64,000 nt of DNA from Flavobacterium sp. M31R6 (GTDB lineage: Bacteria > Bacteroidota > Bacteroidia > Flavobacteriales > Flavobacteriaceae), in contig NZ_CP054141.1 of NCBI RefSeq assembly GCF_013284035.1, forward strand, positions 1,116,001 through 1,180,000, written 5' to 3'. A program made the position numbers and the translations under genes. A model generated the notes under the pieces. The model worked only from the letters and a program-made list of their open reading frames with translations. It searched no databases and was not told the origin of the DNA. This document shows, in pieces, positions 1-8,095 of the stretch. Every line of letters starts with the position of its first letter. Positions within the stretch are counted from its first letter, which is position 1.

Positions 1-182
1 ACAATTACGTTATCTCCACAGTCCACGTGTGGCGTATAACTTGGCTTGTACTTACCTCTTAAAATCATAGCGACTTTTGAAGCAAGACGACCTAAGTTAT
101 GACCGTCAGCATCTACAACAATCCATTCTTTTGTAGAATTGGCTTTTGTTGTTGAAATTGTCTTGTAGCTTAATGCGTTCAC
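1..182 (-). CDS. rplM: 50S ribosomal protein L13, N-terminal part (cut by window edge)
   Basis: The reverse strand from 182 downwards reads [10 protein letters not shown], then [19 protein letters not shown] and [17 protein letters not shown], which is the N-terminus of ribosomal protein L13, an early-assembling protein of the large subunit. About 60 codons are present; the rest, and probably rpsI, lie outside the window. The start is placed at GTG (180-182) because flavobacterial L13 begins M-N-A-L-S and no in-frame ATG precedes the conserved part. A well-formed Bacteroidota promoter lies about 46 bases upstream. The family assignment is secure; the GTG start is an inference from family alignment. 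Confidence 0.93.
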   Translation of the reverse strand, partial: MNALSYKTISTTKANSTKEWIVVDADGHNLGRLASKVAMILRGKYKPSYTPHVDCGDNVI

Positions 183-533
183 AATAATATATTTTAATTA
201 AACATTCCATCCCCAATAAAGGGGTTGCAAAAGTACAATTAATTATTTTAAATACAAATAGCTTATTTGAATATTTTTTTGTTGGATTCCTGCTGATTAT
301 CAAATATATATTTGGATTGAGTCAAATAACATTTAGTTTGAGATTCATTTTTTTAAAATAATTTACTGGAATATTTTTTTTGATGTTGCATTTTTTTTGT
401 AATTTTCGCTTTTAACCTTTCAAATGCCTGTTAAATTTTATATATTTAATAAAAATTTAGCATGTTTTGTTTAATCCTTTGTTGTTTTAATTTTTTTAAC
501 GACTCTTAATATAGTACCAAATACCATTCTACA
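183..533. other. Intergenic region between rplM and a LacI-family gene
   Basis: This is 351 bases of very AT-rich DNA between divergent genes. It holds the rplM promoter (228-257). A 14-bp palindrome, CAAATATATATTTG (301-314), contains a TATATTTG -7-like box on both strands and could be a promoter or operator for the regulator gene at 534. A TTG at 282-284 lies 22 bases upstream of the plus-strand box, so that promoter is only weakly supported. I see no RNA gene or small ORF of convincing character here. Confidence 0.5.
228..257 (-). promoter_or_regulatory. Bacteroidota-type promoter for rplM
   Basis: On the minus strand TTG (revcomp of 255-257) is followed by a 19-base spacer and TACTTTTG (revcomp of 228-235). 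This matches the TTG-N19-TAnnTTTG consensus of the primary sigma factor in this phylum. The predicted transcript has a leader of about 40 nt that can fold a short CCCC/GGGG hairpin (revcomp of 211-224). Confidence 0.8.
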
Positions 534-1553
534 ATGAAAGCAAAAGCAACATTAAAACAAATTGCAAAAGAACTTAATGTTTCGGTATCGACTGTTTCTA
601 AGGCACTTAATGATAGTCCGGAAATAAGCGAGCAAACAAAAATTAGAATTAAAGAATACGCCAAATTAAAAAATTATAAGCCCAATGTTATTGGTTTGAA
701 TCTTAAAAACAGAAAAACCAAAACGATTGGTGTTATTATACCTAATATATTAAACTCCTTTTTTGCCAAAGTTTTTAGTGGTATTGAGAAAGTGGCTGAC
801 GAGAAAGGATACAATGTTATTATGTGTATTTCCAATGAGTCGCTAGAAAAAGAAGCCCACACTCTTGAAATGTTGAGTAATGGTACTATAGATGGATTTG
901 TTTTGTCAATTTCTGAAGAAGCGCAAAAGTTACATGAATACAATCATTTCAAGGATATTATAAATGATGGTACTCCGATTGTGATGTTCGATAGAACCAC
1001 AGACGAAGTGGAATGTGATAAAGTTATTGTGGATGATTTTGATTCAGGTCATAATGCGACGCAGCATTTAATTGATTTGGGGTGTAAAAATATCGCGTTA
1101 ATTTCATCGGTGGATAATTTGAGTGTCGGTAAATTGAGAGCTGAAGGATACTTAAAGGCATTGAGTGATAATAATATTACAATAAATGAGAATATTATTA
1201 TCAGAACAGATTCAGAAATGGATCTTATTGATAAAATTACGGACTTGTATTCGAATAATCTTGTTGACGGTGTTTTTGCATTAGATGAAAACGATTCCGT
1301 TGCAGCTTTGAAAGTAGGTGCTAAGAAAGGATACAAAATACCAAAGGATCTTAAAATTATTGGTTTTGCGGATGGGATTCTTGCCTCAAGAAGATTATCC
1401 CCAAGTTTAACGACAGTTAGTCAACATGGAATTGACATTGGTGAGGTTGCCGTAAAATTGTTAATTGACAGATTGGAATCCAAGGAAGAACACAAGCCTT
1501 ATGAAACCGTTGTTATCAAAACAAAATTAAAGGAAAGAGAATCTACTAAATAA
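534..1553 (+). CDS. LacI/GalR-family transcriptional regulator
   Basis: A 339-residue protein of standard LacI length. Residues 1-55 form the helix-turn-helix headpiece (LKQIAKELNVS then TVSKALND) with the hinge region; residues from about 60 carry the periplasmic-binding-protein-like sensor domain (TIGVIIPNILNSFF, VMFDRTTDEV, KIIGFADG). Such proteins normally bind palindromic operators and respond to a sugar or sugar phosphate. It is paralogous to the two LacI proteins at 50176-52304, sharing the ATLKQIA start and the VSTVSKA motif, but is more distant from them than they are from each other. No sugar-use gene lies next to it in the window, so its target cannot be named. A strong terminator follows immediately. 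Confidence 0.9.
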   Translation: MKAKATLKQIAKELNVSVSTVSKALNDSPEISEQTKIRIKEYAKLKNYKPNVIGLNLKNRKTKTIGVIIPNILNSFFAKVFSGIEKVADEKGYNVIMCISNESLEKEAHTLEMLSNGTIDGFVLSISEEAQKLHEYNHFKDIINDGTPIVMFDRTTDEVECDKVIVDDFDSGHNATQHLIDLGCKNIALISSVDNLSVGKLRAEGYLKALSDNNITINENIIIRTDSEMDLIDKITDLYSNNLVDGVFALDENDSVAALKVGAKKGYKIPKDLKIIGFADGILASRRLSPSLTTVSQHGIDIGEVAVKLLIDRLESKEEHKPYETVVIKTKLKERESTK

Positions 1554-1592
1554 TAAAAAAAGCCATTCAAAATTAAAGAATGGCTTTTTTTA
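1553..1592. terminator. Bidirectional intrinsic terminator
   Basis: Stem AGCCATTC (1561-1568) pairs with GAATGGCT (1578-1585) around a 9-base loop, with an A-run on the left and a T-run on the right. It can end both the LacI gene on the plus strand and the convergent small gene on the minus strand. Confidence 0.85.
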
Positions 1593-1609
1593 TGGAGGGT
1601 TTTTAATGT

Positions 1610-1999
1610 TTATGATTTGTTTATTAGTGATATAAAATAAACAAATAAAATTATTACGATAAGAGCAATTCTAAAAGACTTTTGTTGTTGCGCTTTAAGA
1701 GTGTAACCATCTTTTTTCAATTCCCAAGTAAACAGTAATTCAAAAATTGTTGATTTAGGTTTTAAAATAAAATCTGAAATTTGATAGCTTTTTTTAGCTT
1801 TTTTTAATTCTTCGGCTTCTTCATTTTTGATAGCTAACATGACAGCATTGTCAATTTCTTTTGTGTCAACGTTTCTATTTGATAATTCACTCTTTGCTAA
1901 TTTGAGTGCTTCAGGGTTCCATTTTTTTGGAGAACCTACAATCGCTAGTAAATCATTCGTCGTTCTGCTTTTAATAGGAGGTTTGAAATTGTCAATCAT
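1610..1999 (-). CDS. Hypothetical protein with C-terminal membrane segment
   Basis: A 129-residue protein that I do not recognise as a named family. There is no signal peptide. The first 70 residues are charged and probably helical (PKKWNPEALKLAKSELSNR, then EEAEELKKAKKSYQ), and residues about 106-126 form one hydrophobic helix (IALIVIILFVYFISL) followed only by INKS, like a tail-anchored inner-membrane protein. It lies downstream of polA in the same orientation with a 100-base gap, so co-transcription with polA is possible but unproven. It is convergent with the LacI gene across a shared terminator. Confidence 0.65.
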   Translation of the reverse strand: MIDNFKPPIKSRTTNDLLAIVGSPKKWNPEALKLAKSELSNRNVDTKEIDNAVMLAIKNEEAEELKKAKKSYQISDFILKPKSTIFELLFTWELKKDGYTLKAQQQKSFRIALIVIILFVYFISLINKS

Positions 2000-2099
2000 T
2001 CTTAAATTTGTGTTTTATAAAATTGCAAAATGGTTTAATTTGCTGTCTATTTTTTACCATCAATCCTCTGTGAACTGCTGCTGAATACTGAACACTTTC

Positions 2100-4973
2100 T
2101 TAATGCGCTTCCAGCCAATCTTTTCCGGCTCCTATCTCTACATCCAAAGGAACTGCCATTGTAAATGCATTTTCCATCTCATATTTAATCATTGGTTTGA
2201 TTTTTTCCAGTTCAGAATTGTGAACATCAAACACAAGCTCATCATGAACTTGGAGTAACATTTTGCTTTTCCAGTTTTCAGATATTAGTTTTTTGTGAAT
2301 ATTGATCATCGCAATTTTGATAATATCTGCGGCACTTCCCTGAATAGGAGCATTCACAGCATTTCTTTCTGCTGCGCCACGAACTACGGCATTCGCTGAA
2401 TTGATGTCTTTTAAATAGCGACGACGACCAGATATGGTTTGTACATATCCGTTTTTTCTGGCAAAATCCACTTGATTGGACATGTATGATTTTAGTTTTG
2501 GATAAGACGCATAATAGGCATCAATCAGTTCGGCACTTTCTTTTCGCGAAAGTGAGGTTTGATTGCTTAATCCAAAAGCCGAAACTCCATAGATTATTCC
2601 AAAATTCACCGTTTTGGCATTGCTACGTTGTTCTTTTGTAACTTCTTCTAATGGGACATGGAAAACTTTTGCAGCGGTACTTCTGTGAATATCTTCGTGG
2701 TTTTTGAAGGCTTTAATCATGTTTTCTTCGCCAGATAAAGCCGCTATAATTCGCAGTTCTATCTGAGAATAATCCGCAGAAACCAAAGTGTAATTTTCAT
2801 CACGGGCGATAAATGCTTTTCTAATCAATCGTCCTCTTTCGGTACGGATCGGAATGTTTTGTAAGTTCGGATTGTTTGAACTCAAACGCCCCGTTGCCGC
2901 AACAGTTTGCATATAATCGGTGTGAACACGTCCTGTTTTTTCATCAACTTGGTTAGGTAAAGCATCAATATAAGTGCTTTGCAATTTCACCATTTGTCTC
3001 CATTCAAGAATATCGCGGACAATTTCATTGTCATTGGCCAGATACGATAAAACCTCTTCGCCAGTGGCATATTGACCGGTTTTGGTTTTCTTTTGTTTGG
3101 CTCCGCCAATTTTTAATTTGTCAAATAAAACATCACCAAGTTGTTTTGGGGAAGCCAAATTGAATTTCTCGCCAGCGGTTTCATAGATTTTTTGTTCCAA
3201 TGCATTACTTTCGGCAGCCATTTCAACCGACATTGATTTTAAGAAAGGAACATCCAGATTAATTCCTTCCAATTCCATTGCTGCCAAAACAGGTATTAAC
3301 GGAATTTCGATTTCTTCAAAAAGCTTTTTTGTTTCGGCTTTATCTAGAATCGGACTGAAATTTTGCTTCAATTGATAAGTAACATCGGCATCTTCGGCGG
3401 CATATTCTTTAATGTCTTCCAATGGAACCTCACGCATCGTTTTTTGACCTTTTCCTTTTTTGCCAATTAAATCTTCAATGGATTTTGGTGAATATTTCAA
3501 ATAGGTTTCCGATAAAACATCCATATTATGACGCATATCAGGATTAATCAAGTAATGCGCAATCATCGTGTCGAATAATTTTCCTTTGATTTGAACGCCA
3601 TAATGAGAAAGAATCTTTAAATCGTATTTGACGTTTTGACCAATTTTTTCGATGTTTTCATTTTCGAAAAAAGGTTTGAATTTGTCAACTAAAGCTTGTG
3701 CTTCGTCTCGGCTCTCTGGAAACGGAATATAAAATGCTTTCCCTTTTTCATATGAAAATGACATTCCAACCAGTTCAGCATTCAAGGCATCAATTCCTGT
3801 AGTTTCGGTGTCAAAACAAACCGAAGTTTGGTTCATTAAGTTTTGCAACAGCAATTTCACGGCAAAATCGCCTTGTATACTTTGGTAAAAATGTTCCGTA
3901 TTTTCTAAAGTGGCATAATGCGAACTCGATTTTACCTCGCCAGTTTCTTCATCTGAAAAACCGAATAAATCAAACTGGTCTTCATTGGATTTTTTGGCAG
4001 GAGCTTTTTTAATTATTTTTTCGCTGTCATTGTCACTGCCATTACCATTTCCGTTACCATTGGTATCGATTTCATCGTAGTCTTTTCCAGTTCCAAAAAA
4101 CTTGTCAAACTGTGCTTTCATTTGACGAAATTCCAATTCCTGGAATAATTCGTCTGTTCTTTCAACATCGGGTTTCGATAATTCGTAGTCACTTTCATTA
4201 AATTGTACAGGACAATCAAGTAAAATGGTTGCTAACTTTTTAGACAAAATTCCTTTGTCTGCATTGGCTTCAATTTTCTCTTTCATGGCGCCTTTCAGCT
4301 TGTCGGTATTAGCCAAAAGATTTTCCATTGATCCAAATTCCTTCAGTAATTTCTTAGCAGTTACTTCGCCTACACCCGGAAGTCCCGGTATATTATCGGC
4401 AGCATCGCCCATCATTCCCAGATAATCAATAACTTGCTCTGGACGTTCTATTTCAAATCGGGCTAAAACTTCTGGAACTCCCCAAATTTCTATACCATTT
4501 CCCATACGTGCGGGTTTGTACATAAAAATATTCTCGGAAACCAATTGGGCAAAATCTTTATCAGGAGTAACCATAAAGACTTGATAGTTTTCTTTTTCTG
4601 CCTGTTTAGCAATGGTTCCTATTAAATCGTCCGCTTCATAACCGGGTACTTCAATAATCGGAATATGCATTGCCTTCAATAATTCTTGAATGTAGGGAAC
4701 GGCAATCTTGATCGCTTCTGGAGTTTCGTCGCGATGTGCTTTGTATTCTTTATACATTTCGTATCGATAGGTGCTTCCGCCTTTGTCAAAAGCCACTGCC
4801 AAATGGTCTGGCTTGTCTCGTTTTATAACATCCATCAAGGCATTCATAAATCCCATAATAGCCGAAGTATCCATTCCTTTCGAATTGATTCTTGGGTTTT
4901 TTATAAAGGCAAAATAACCACGAAATATTAATGCATAAGCATCAAGAAGGTAAAGGCGTTTTTGAACAGACAT
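2100..4973 (-). CDS. polA: DNA polymerase I
   Basis: A 957-residue protein with the complete three-domain layout of PolA, used for Okazaki-fragment maturation and excision repair. The N-terminal 5'-3' exonuclease (about 1-290) shows LLDAYALIFRGYFAF, GYEADDLIGT and DAADNIPGLPGVG. The 3'-5' proofreading domain keeps its acidic residues in DTETTG (near residue 388), GQNVKYDLKIL and AAEDADVTYQL, so proofreading should be active. The polymerase domain carries SADYSQIELR (near 733), RSNAKTVNFGIIYG and the motif C LQVHDELVFD (near 909). Between the exonucleases is a low-complexity GNGNGNGSDNDSE linker. The start ATG at 4973 gives the normal N-terminus. Confidence 0.97.
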   Translation of the reverse strand: MSVQKRLYLLDAYALIFRGYFAFIKNPRINSKGMDTSAIMGFMNALMDVIKRDKPDHLAVAFDKGGSTYRYEMYKEYKAHRDETPEAIKIAVPYIQELLKAMHIPIIEVPGYEADDLIGTIAKQAEKENYQVFMVTPDKDFAQLVSENIFMYKPARMGNGIEIWGVPEVLARFEIERPEQVIDYLGMMGDAADNIPGLPGVGEVTAKKLLKEFGSMENLLANTDKLKGAMKEKIEANADKGILSKKLATILLDCPVQFNESDYELSKPDVERTDELFQELEFRQMKAQFDKFFGTGKDYDEIDTNGNGNGNGSDNDSEKIIKKAPAKKSNEDQFDLFGFSDEETGEVKSSSHYATLENTEHFYQSIQGDFAVKLLLQNLMNQTSVCFDTETTGIDALNAELVGMSFSYEKGKAFYIPFPESRDEAQALVDKFKPFFENENIEKIGQNVKYDLKILSHYGVQIKGKLFDTMIAHYLINPDMRHNMDVLSETYLKYSPKSIEDLIGKKGKGQKTMREVPLEDIKEYAAEDADVTYQLKQNFSPILDKAETKKLFEEIEIPLIPVLAAMELEGINLDVPFLKSMSVEMAAESNALEQKIYETAGEKFNLASPKQLGDVLFDKLKIGGAKQKKTKTGQYATGEEVLSYLANDNEIVRDILEWRQMVKLQSTYIDALPNQVDEKTGRVHTDYMQTVAATGRLSSNNPNLQNIPIRTERGRLIRKAFIARDENYTLVSADYSQIELRIIAALSGEENMIKAFKNHEDIHRSTAAKVFHVPLEEVTKEQRSNAKTVNFGIIYGVSAFGLSNQTSLSRKESAELIDAYYASYPKLKSYMSNQVDFARKNGYVQTISGRRRYLKDINSANAVVRGAAERNAVNAPIQGSAADIIKIAMINIHKKLISENWKSKMLLQVHDELVFDVHNSELEKIKPMIKYEMENAFTMAVPLDVEIGAGKDWLEAH

Positions 4974-5130
4974 ATAAAAAATTTAGTCTGTAAAAATAGG
5001 CAATTGAGTTTTAAAAATGAATTTGTTATCGAAATTTATAATTACCAATAGAAAAGTAATAATGAACTCTTTTTTTGACTTTAAAGATGAGTTCGTTAAG
5101 GCAAAGTTAAACTTTTATTGAGGGGTAAAT

Positions 5131-5165
5131 CTTCATTTTGTCTTCATTTATCGGTTATACATTTG
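5131..5165 (+). promoter_or_regulatory. Tandem-repeat operator plus -7 box upstream of basic exported peptide 1
   Basis: Two direct repeats CTTCATTT (5131-5138 and 5142-5149) are spaced with an 11-bp period, then 8 bases, then TACATTTG (5158-5165), a perfect TAnnTTTG -7 element. The -33 position has no TTG and is occupied by the repeats, as expected for an activator-dependent promoter. The same layout recurs before the paralogous gene at 7721. OmpR/PhoB-family regulators typically bind such 11-bp-period direct repeats, and one is encoded directly downstream. Confidence 0.75.
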
Positions 5166-5206
5166 ACCTATAAATAACAAATTATTAATTCAAAATTTTA
5201 GAAATC

Positions 5207-5398
5207 ATGAAAAAAGTATTGTTGTTAATCGCAGTATTATTTGGAACAGCAGTGATGGTAAATGCTAAAACACTGCCTGAAAAATCAGCTACAGTGAAAG
5301 AAGTGAAAATGACTAAACATCCAAAACACAAAAAAGCGAAAAAAGAACAAAAAGAAGCAGCGCCAACTGGAGCGTCAACTTCTAAAACAAAAAAATAA
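5207..5398 (+). CDS. Small exported lysine-rich protein (paralogue 1)
   Basis: A 63-residue protein with a classic signal peptide (MKKVLLLIAVLFGTAVMVNA, cleavage after residue 20), leaving a mature peptide of about 43 residues that is almost a third lysine, with His-Lys clusters (KHPKHKKAKKEQKE). It is similar in signal peptide, length and composition to the protein at 7721-7918. The two flank a two-component system and have the same promoter architecture and a 41-base leader. The family is unknown to me. In charge and size it recalls periplasmic acid-shock (Asr-like) peptides, but this is an analogy and not demonstrated homology. Confidence 0.8.
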   Translation: MKKVLLLIAVLFGTAVMVNAKTLPEKSATVKEVKMTKHPKHKKAKKEQKEAAPTGASTSKTKK

Positions 5399-5463
5399 TT
5401 AATGTTTCTGTTTTGTTTGCATATGAGGATGGACGCAAAACAAAAGGGTTGATTGTTTATGAA

Positions 5464-5492
5464 AGTCAGTGGAGAAATTTACTGGCTTTTTT
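5464..5492 (+). terminator. Intrinsic terminator after basic peptide 1
   Basis: AGTCAGT (5464-5470) pairs with ACTGGCT (5481-5487), including two G-T pairs, around a 10-base loop and is followed by a run of T. It separates the small gene from the response-regulator gene. Confidence 0.6.
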
Positions 5493-5546
5493 GTATTTTT
5501 AGATACGTTAAAATTTTAATAACGTTTTGTGTTTTAATTTTTCATT

Positions 5547-5559
5547 AGTTGTTACTTTG
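5547..5559 (+). promoter_or_regulatory. Possible promoter element for the two-component genes
   Basis: AGTTGTTACTTTG ends in a variant -7 box (TTACTTTG) 24 bases before the response-regulator ATG, with a TTG at 5527-5529, 22 bases upstream of the box. The identical 13-mer is found at 8064-8076 before the metallophosphoesterase gene. The box departs from TAnnTTTG at one base. Confidence 0.4.
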
Positions 5560-5583
5560 AGTGTTTTTTAATAAAAAATATTT

Positions 5584-6258
5584 ATGAAAATTCTTATTGT
5601 TGAAGATAATCCCGAATTGGCTTTGGAAGTGAAAGAATATCTTTCCAGCAATGGCTATATCTGCAAAATTTCCAAGAATTGTGAAGAGGCATTGGAGGAA
5701 ATCAACAGTAATGATTATGACATTATGCTTTTGGATTTAGGCTTGCCCGACGGAAGTGGTTTTGATGTTTTAAAAAGCATTCGTAAAACAGATTCCAAAG
5801 TTGCGGTGATTATCATTACTGCCCAAGGAGAATTGGAAGACAGAATAAATGGACTGCAACTTGGCGCAGATGATTATTTGACAAAACCTTTTGCTTTAAC
5901 AGAGTTGGGAGCTCGTTTATTTGCCATTATTCGAAGAATGCACGGATATACTGTTAATCAGTTGGATGTTCATGGGTTTAGTTTGAAGTTGCAAGATTAC
6001 AAAGTAAGTTATGATGAGATTCCAATTAATTTGACCAAAAAGGAATTTGATATTTTTCAATATTTAGTTTTAAACAAAAATCGTGTAATAACACGTTTGC
6101 AATTGACCGAGCATATTTGGGGAGATATTCTTGAAGTAAATTCCGATTCCAATTTTATAGATGTCCATGTTCGAAATCTTAGAAAAAAATTAGATAAACA
6201 TTCCCAAATCGAATGGTTTGAAACTGTTAGAAATGTGGGTTATAGGATAAATGTGTAG
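5584..6258 (+). CDS. OmpR/PhoB-family response regulator
   Basis: A 224-residue regulator. The receiver domain (1-115) has the acidic pair E7-D8, phospho-acceptor D51 in DIMLLDLGLPDG, and the conserved Lys of DDYLTKPF. The C-terminal winged helix (about 130-224) shows LTKKEFDIFQYLV, then HVRNLRKKL and TVRNVGYRI, typical of OmpR/PhoB DNA-binding domains. The kinase gene follows 24 bases later, so the pair is one operon. The probable targets are the two flanking genes for basic exported peptides, because both carry an 11-bp-period direct repeat that fits this regulator class. The signal is unknown. Confidence 0.93.
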   Translation: MKILIVEDNPELALEVKEYLSSNGYICKISKNCEEALEEINSNDYDIMLLDLGLPDGSGFDVLKSIRKTDSKVAVIIITAQGELEDRINGLQLGADDYLTKPFALTELGARLFAIIRRMHGYTVNQLDVHGFSLKLQDYKVSYDEIPINLTKKEFDIFQYLVLNKNRVITRLQLTEHIWGDILEVNSDSNFIDVHVRNLRKKLDKHSQIEWFETVRNVGYRINV

Positions 6259-6282
6259 CGTTTAATAATTAATATTCTGTAT

Positions 6283-7617
6283 ATGAAAATCAAGCATCAA
6301 TTGGCTATTTTTAATGCATTGTCGCGTTTGTTGCTGATTTTGGTTTTATGGCTAATGCTTCCTGTTTTGGTCGAAAAAGTGGTTTACAATCACATAAACA
6401 AGAGTTTACTGGAGAAAAAACAAAAGTTCATTGAGCATTTAGACAAGGAAGAAATAAATGATTTCATTGTTCGGAATGACACTTCCGAGACTTATGCCAG
6501 TTTTTCAACTTTACATAGTGAGTTCCTTTCGCTTTCCAGAGTACCTTCTAAAGTCAAAATTGATCAAACACTTTTTATTACAGAGCAAAGAATAATTGAA
6601 GATGAGCGAAATGATTATAGAATTCTTCAGTATTATTTTAAGTATGAAAACACAAACTACCTTTTGGAAATTGGAAATAGTTTAAGCGAAATCGACGATC
6701 TTACCTTTGTAATTCGATTTTTCTTCATAATTGTTTTAATTATAATTGTGGTCATTACTTTTTTGGCAGATACTTTTTATATCGAATATTTATTAAAGCC
6801 TTTTTATAAAATTATTGATACTAAAATCCGTCATGTAAATGAACCCGAATCTTTTGATCACACTCCAATAAAAACACATTCTAGGGATTTTCAGGAATTG
6901 GATACTGTTCTAAATCAAATGATGGACAGAATTACTGAATTGTTTAAGAAGGAAAAGCAATTTATAGCCAATGTTTCCCATGAACTTTTGACTCCAATTG
7001 CATTATTGAAAAACAAATTTGAGAATTTACTTCAAAATGAATCTTTGGATGATAATGCAGTGGATAAAATTGTAGGTTCTCTAAGTACATTAGATCTGCT
7101 GAAAAAGATAATTGCCAATTTATTGTTGATTTCAAAAATCGAAAACAATCAATATGAAGCAAATGAGACGATTGATTTTGATGCTATAATTACCGATTTA
7201 CTAGCAGACTTGCAAGATAGGATTGAAGATAAGGAATTGTCTTTTAATAAAAATTTGGAACATCATTTTAGTTTTAGGGGAAATAAAACCCTGATGCATA
7301 TTCTCTTTTATAATTTGATAGTCAATGCGATTAAATACAATAACCCTTTAGGTACAATTGAAATTAAGGACGGTTTTTTGCATGGAAATTATTTCTTGTC
7401 AGTTTCGGATTCGGGTATCGGAATGAATAAAAAACAACAGCAGAATGTTTTCAAACGATTCACCAGAGTAAGTTCTGATCAGGAAGGGCAGGGGCTGGGG
7501 CTTGCAATTGTTGAAAGTATTGCTCAATTTCATCATATTACTCTTGAGATAACTTCAGAAATAAATATTGGTACCACTTTTATTTTGTTGTTTCCAAATG
7601 AGTCAAAACCCAATTAA
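6283..7617 (+). CDS. Membrane sensor histidine kinase
   Basis: A 444-residue kinase. Two membrane helices (about 9-31 and 143-165) bracket a periplasmic domain of about 110 residues that I cannot assign. The H-box is NVSHELLTPI with H233; the usual Arg after HEL is Leu here. The ATPase domain shows the N-box (NLIVNAIKYNN), G1 (SVSDSGIGM), F (FKRFTR) and G2 (GQGLGLAIVES) motifs, all intact, so it should autophosphorylate. It is co-transcribed with the regulator at 5584. The periplasmic domain presumably reads an envelope condition, which matches the envelope location of the two basic peptides beside it. Confidence 0.92.
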   Translation: MKIKHQLAIFNALSRLLLILVLWLMLPVLVEKVVYNHINKSLLEKKQKFIEHLDKEEINDFIVRNDTSETYASFSTLHSEFLSLSRVPSKVKIDQTLFITEQRIIEDERNDYRILQYYFKYENTNYLLEIGNSLSEIDDLTFVIRFFFIIVLIIIVVITFLADTFYIEYLLKPFYKIIDTKIRHVNEPESFDHTPIKTHSRDFQELDTVLNQMMDRITELFKKEKQFIANVSHELLTPIALLKNKFENLLQNESLDDNAVDKIVGSLSTLDLLKKIIANLLLISKIENNQYEANETIDFDAIITDLLADLQDRIEDKELSFNKNLEHHFSFRGNKTLMHILFYNLIVNAIKYNNPLGTIEIKDGFLHGNYFLSVSDSGIGMNKKQQQNVFKRFTRVSSDQEGQGLGLAIVESIAQFHHITLEITSEINIGTTFILLFPNESKPN

Positions 7618-7644
7618 AAGTTAATTTTTTCGAGAAGACCAAAA

Positions 7645-7679
7645 CTTCATTTAATCTTCATTTAGCATGTATAGCTTTG
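7645..7679 (+). promoter_or_regulatory. Tandem-repeat operator plus -7 box upstream of basic exported peptide 2
   Basis: CTTCATTT occurs at 7645-7652 and 7656-7663 (11-bp period), followed by exactly 8 bases and TAGCTTTG (7672-7679), a TAnnTTTG -7 element. Repeat sequence, period, distance to the -7 box and leader length (41 bases) are the same as at 5131-5165. Confidence 0.75.
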
Positions 7680-7720
7680 ACCTATTAATAAACTAAATTA
7701 TTAATCTAAAATTTAAAATC

Positions 7721-7918
7721 ATGAAAAATTTATTGATGGTATTGGCAGTAGCTTTAGGAACAACAGTTATGGTAAGTGCACAAACTACACCAGCTCAAAC
7801 TACACCTACTAAAGAAGTAAAAGCTACTAAAAAAGAAGCAAAAAAAGAAACAAAAAAAGCGCACAAAACAGAAGTTAGCAAACCAACTACTACTGAGACT
7901 GCAACTCCAAAAAAATAA
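7721..7918 (+). CDS. Small exported lysine/threonine-rich protein (paralogue 2)
   Basis: A 65-residue protein with a signal peptide (MKNLLMVLAVALGTTVMVSA, cleaved before QTTP), then a mature region made of Thr-Pro and Lys-Lys runs (QTTPAQTTPTKEVKATKKE, later KKETKKAHK). No cysteine, no membrane segment. It is paralogous to the protein at 5207-5398, and the two bracket the two-component genes. I infer a soluble, very basic periplasmic or surface peptide under control of the adjacent regulator. The function is unknown. Confidence 0.8.
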   Translation: MKNLLMVLAVALGTTVMVSAQTTPAQTTPTKEVKATKKEAKKETKKAHKTEVSKPTTTETATPKK

Positions 7919-7987
7919 AACAATCTTTTGTTAGTGAATATTTCATAGAATATTTCAAAAGATGTTAAAAGTTGGTTTTAATAGGAG

Positions 7988-8022
7988 AAAAGGGGAGATA
8001 AAGAAATTTACTCCCTTTTTTT
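7988..8022 (+). terminator. Intrinsic terminator after basic peptide 2
   Basis: AAAAGGGGAG (7988-7997) pairs with CTCCCTTTTT (from 8011) around a 13-base loop and runs into seven Ts (8016-8022). Confidence 0.75.
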
Positions 8023-8063
8023 GCGTTAAAATTATGGTAATATGGGTATTTAGCATTTTCAAT

Positions 8064-8076
8064 AGTTGTTACTTTG
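8064..8076 (+). promoter_or_regulatory. Possible promoter element for metallophosphoesterase
   Basis: The 13-mer AGTTGTTACTTTG is identical to the one at 5547-5559 and ends 19 bases before the ATG at 8096. It contains a one-mismatch -7 box. Confidence 0.4.
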
Positions 8077-8095
8077 TATAAAATTTTATAAAATA

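Noticed and set aside
106..303. Minus-strand 65-codon frame at the left edge
   Set aside because: It is out of frame with the clear L13 coding sequence and crosses the rplM promoter.
2067..2097. CTGAA-type short repeat next to the polA stop
   Set aside because: Only about two and a half imperfect units (GCTGAATACTGAACACT) are present, too few to call a repeat feature.
8066..8095. TTG start extending the metallophosphoesterase by 10 residues
   Set aside because: It overlaps a putative promoter box, and ATG 8096 begins directly at a normal membrane helix.
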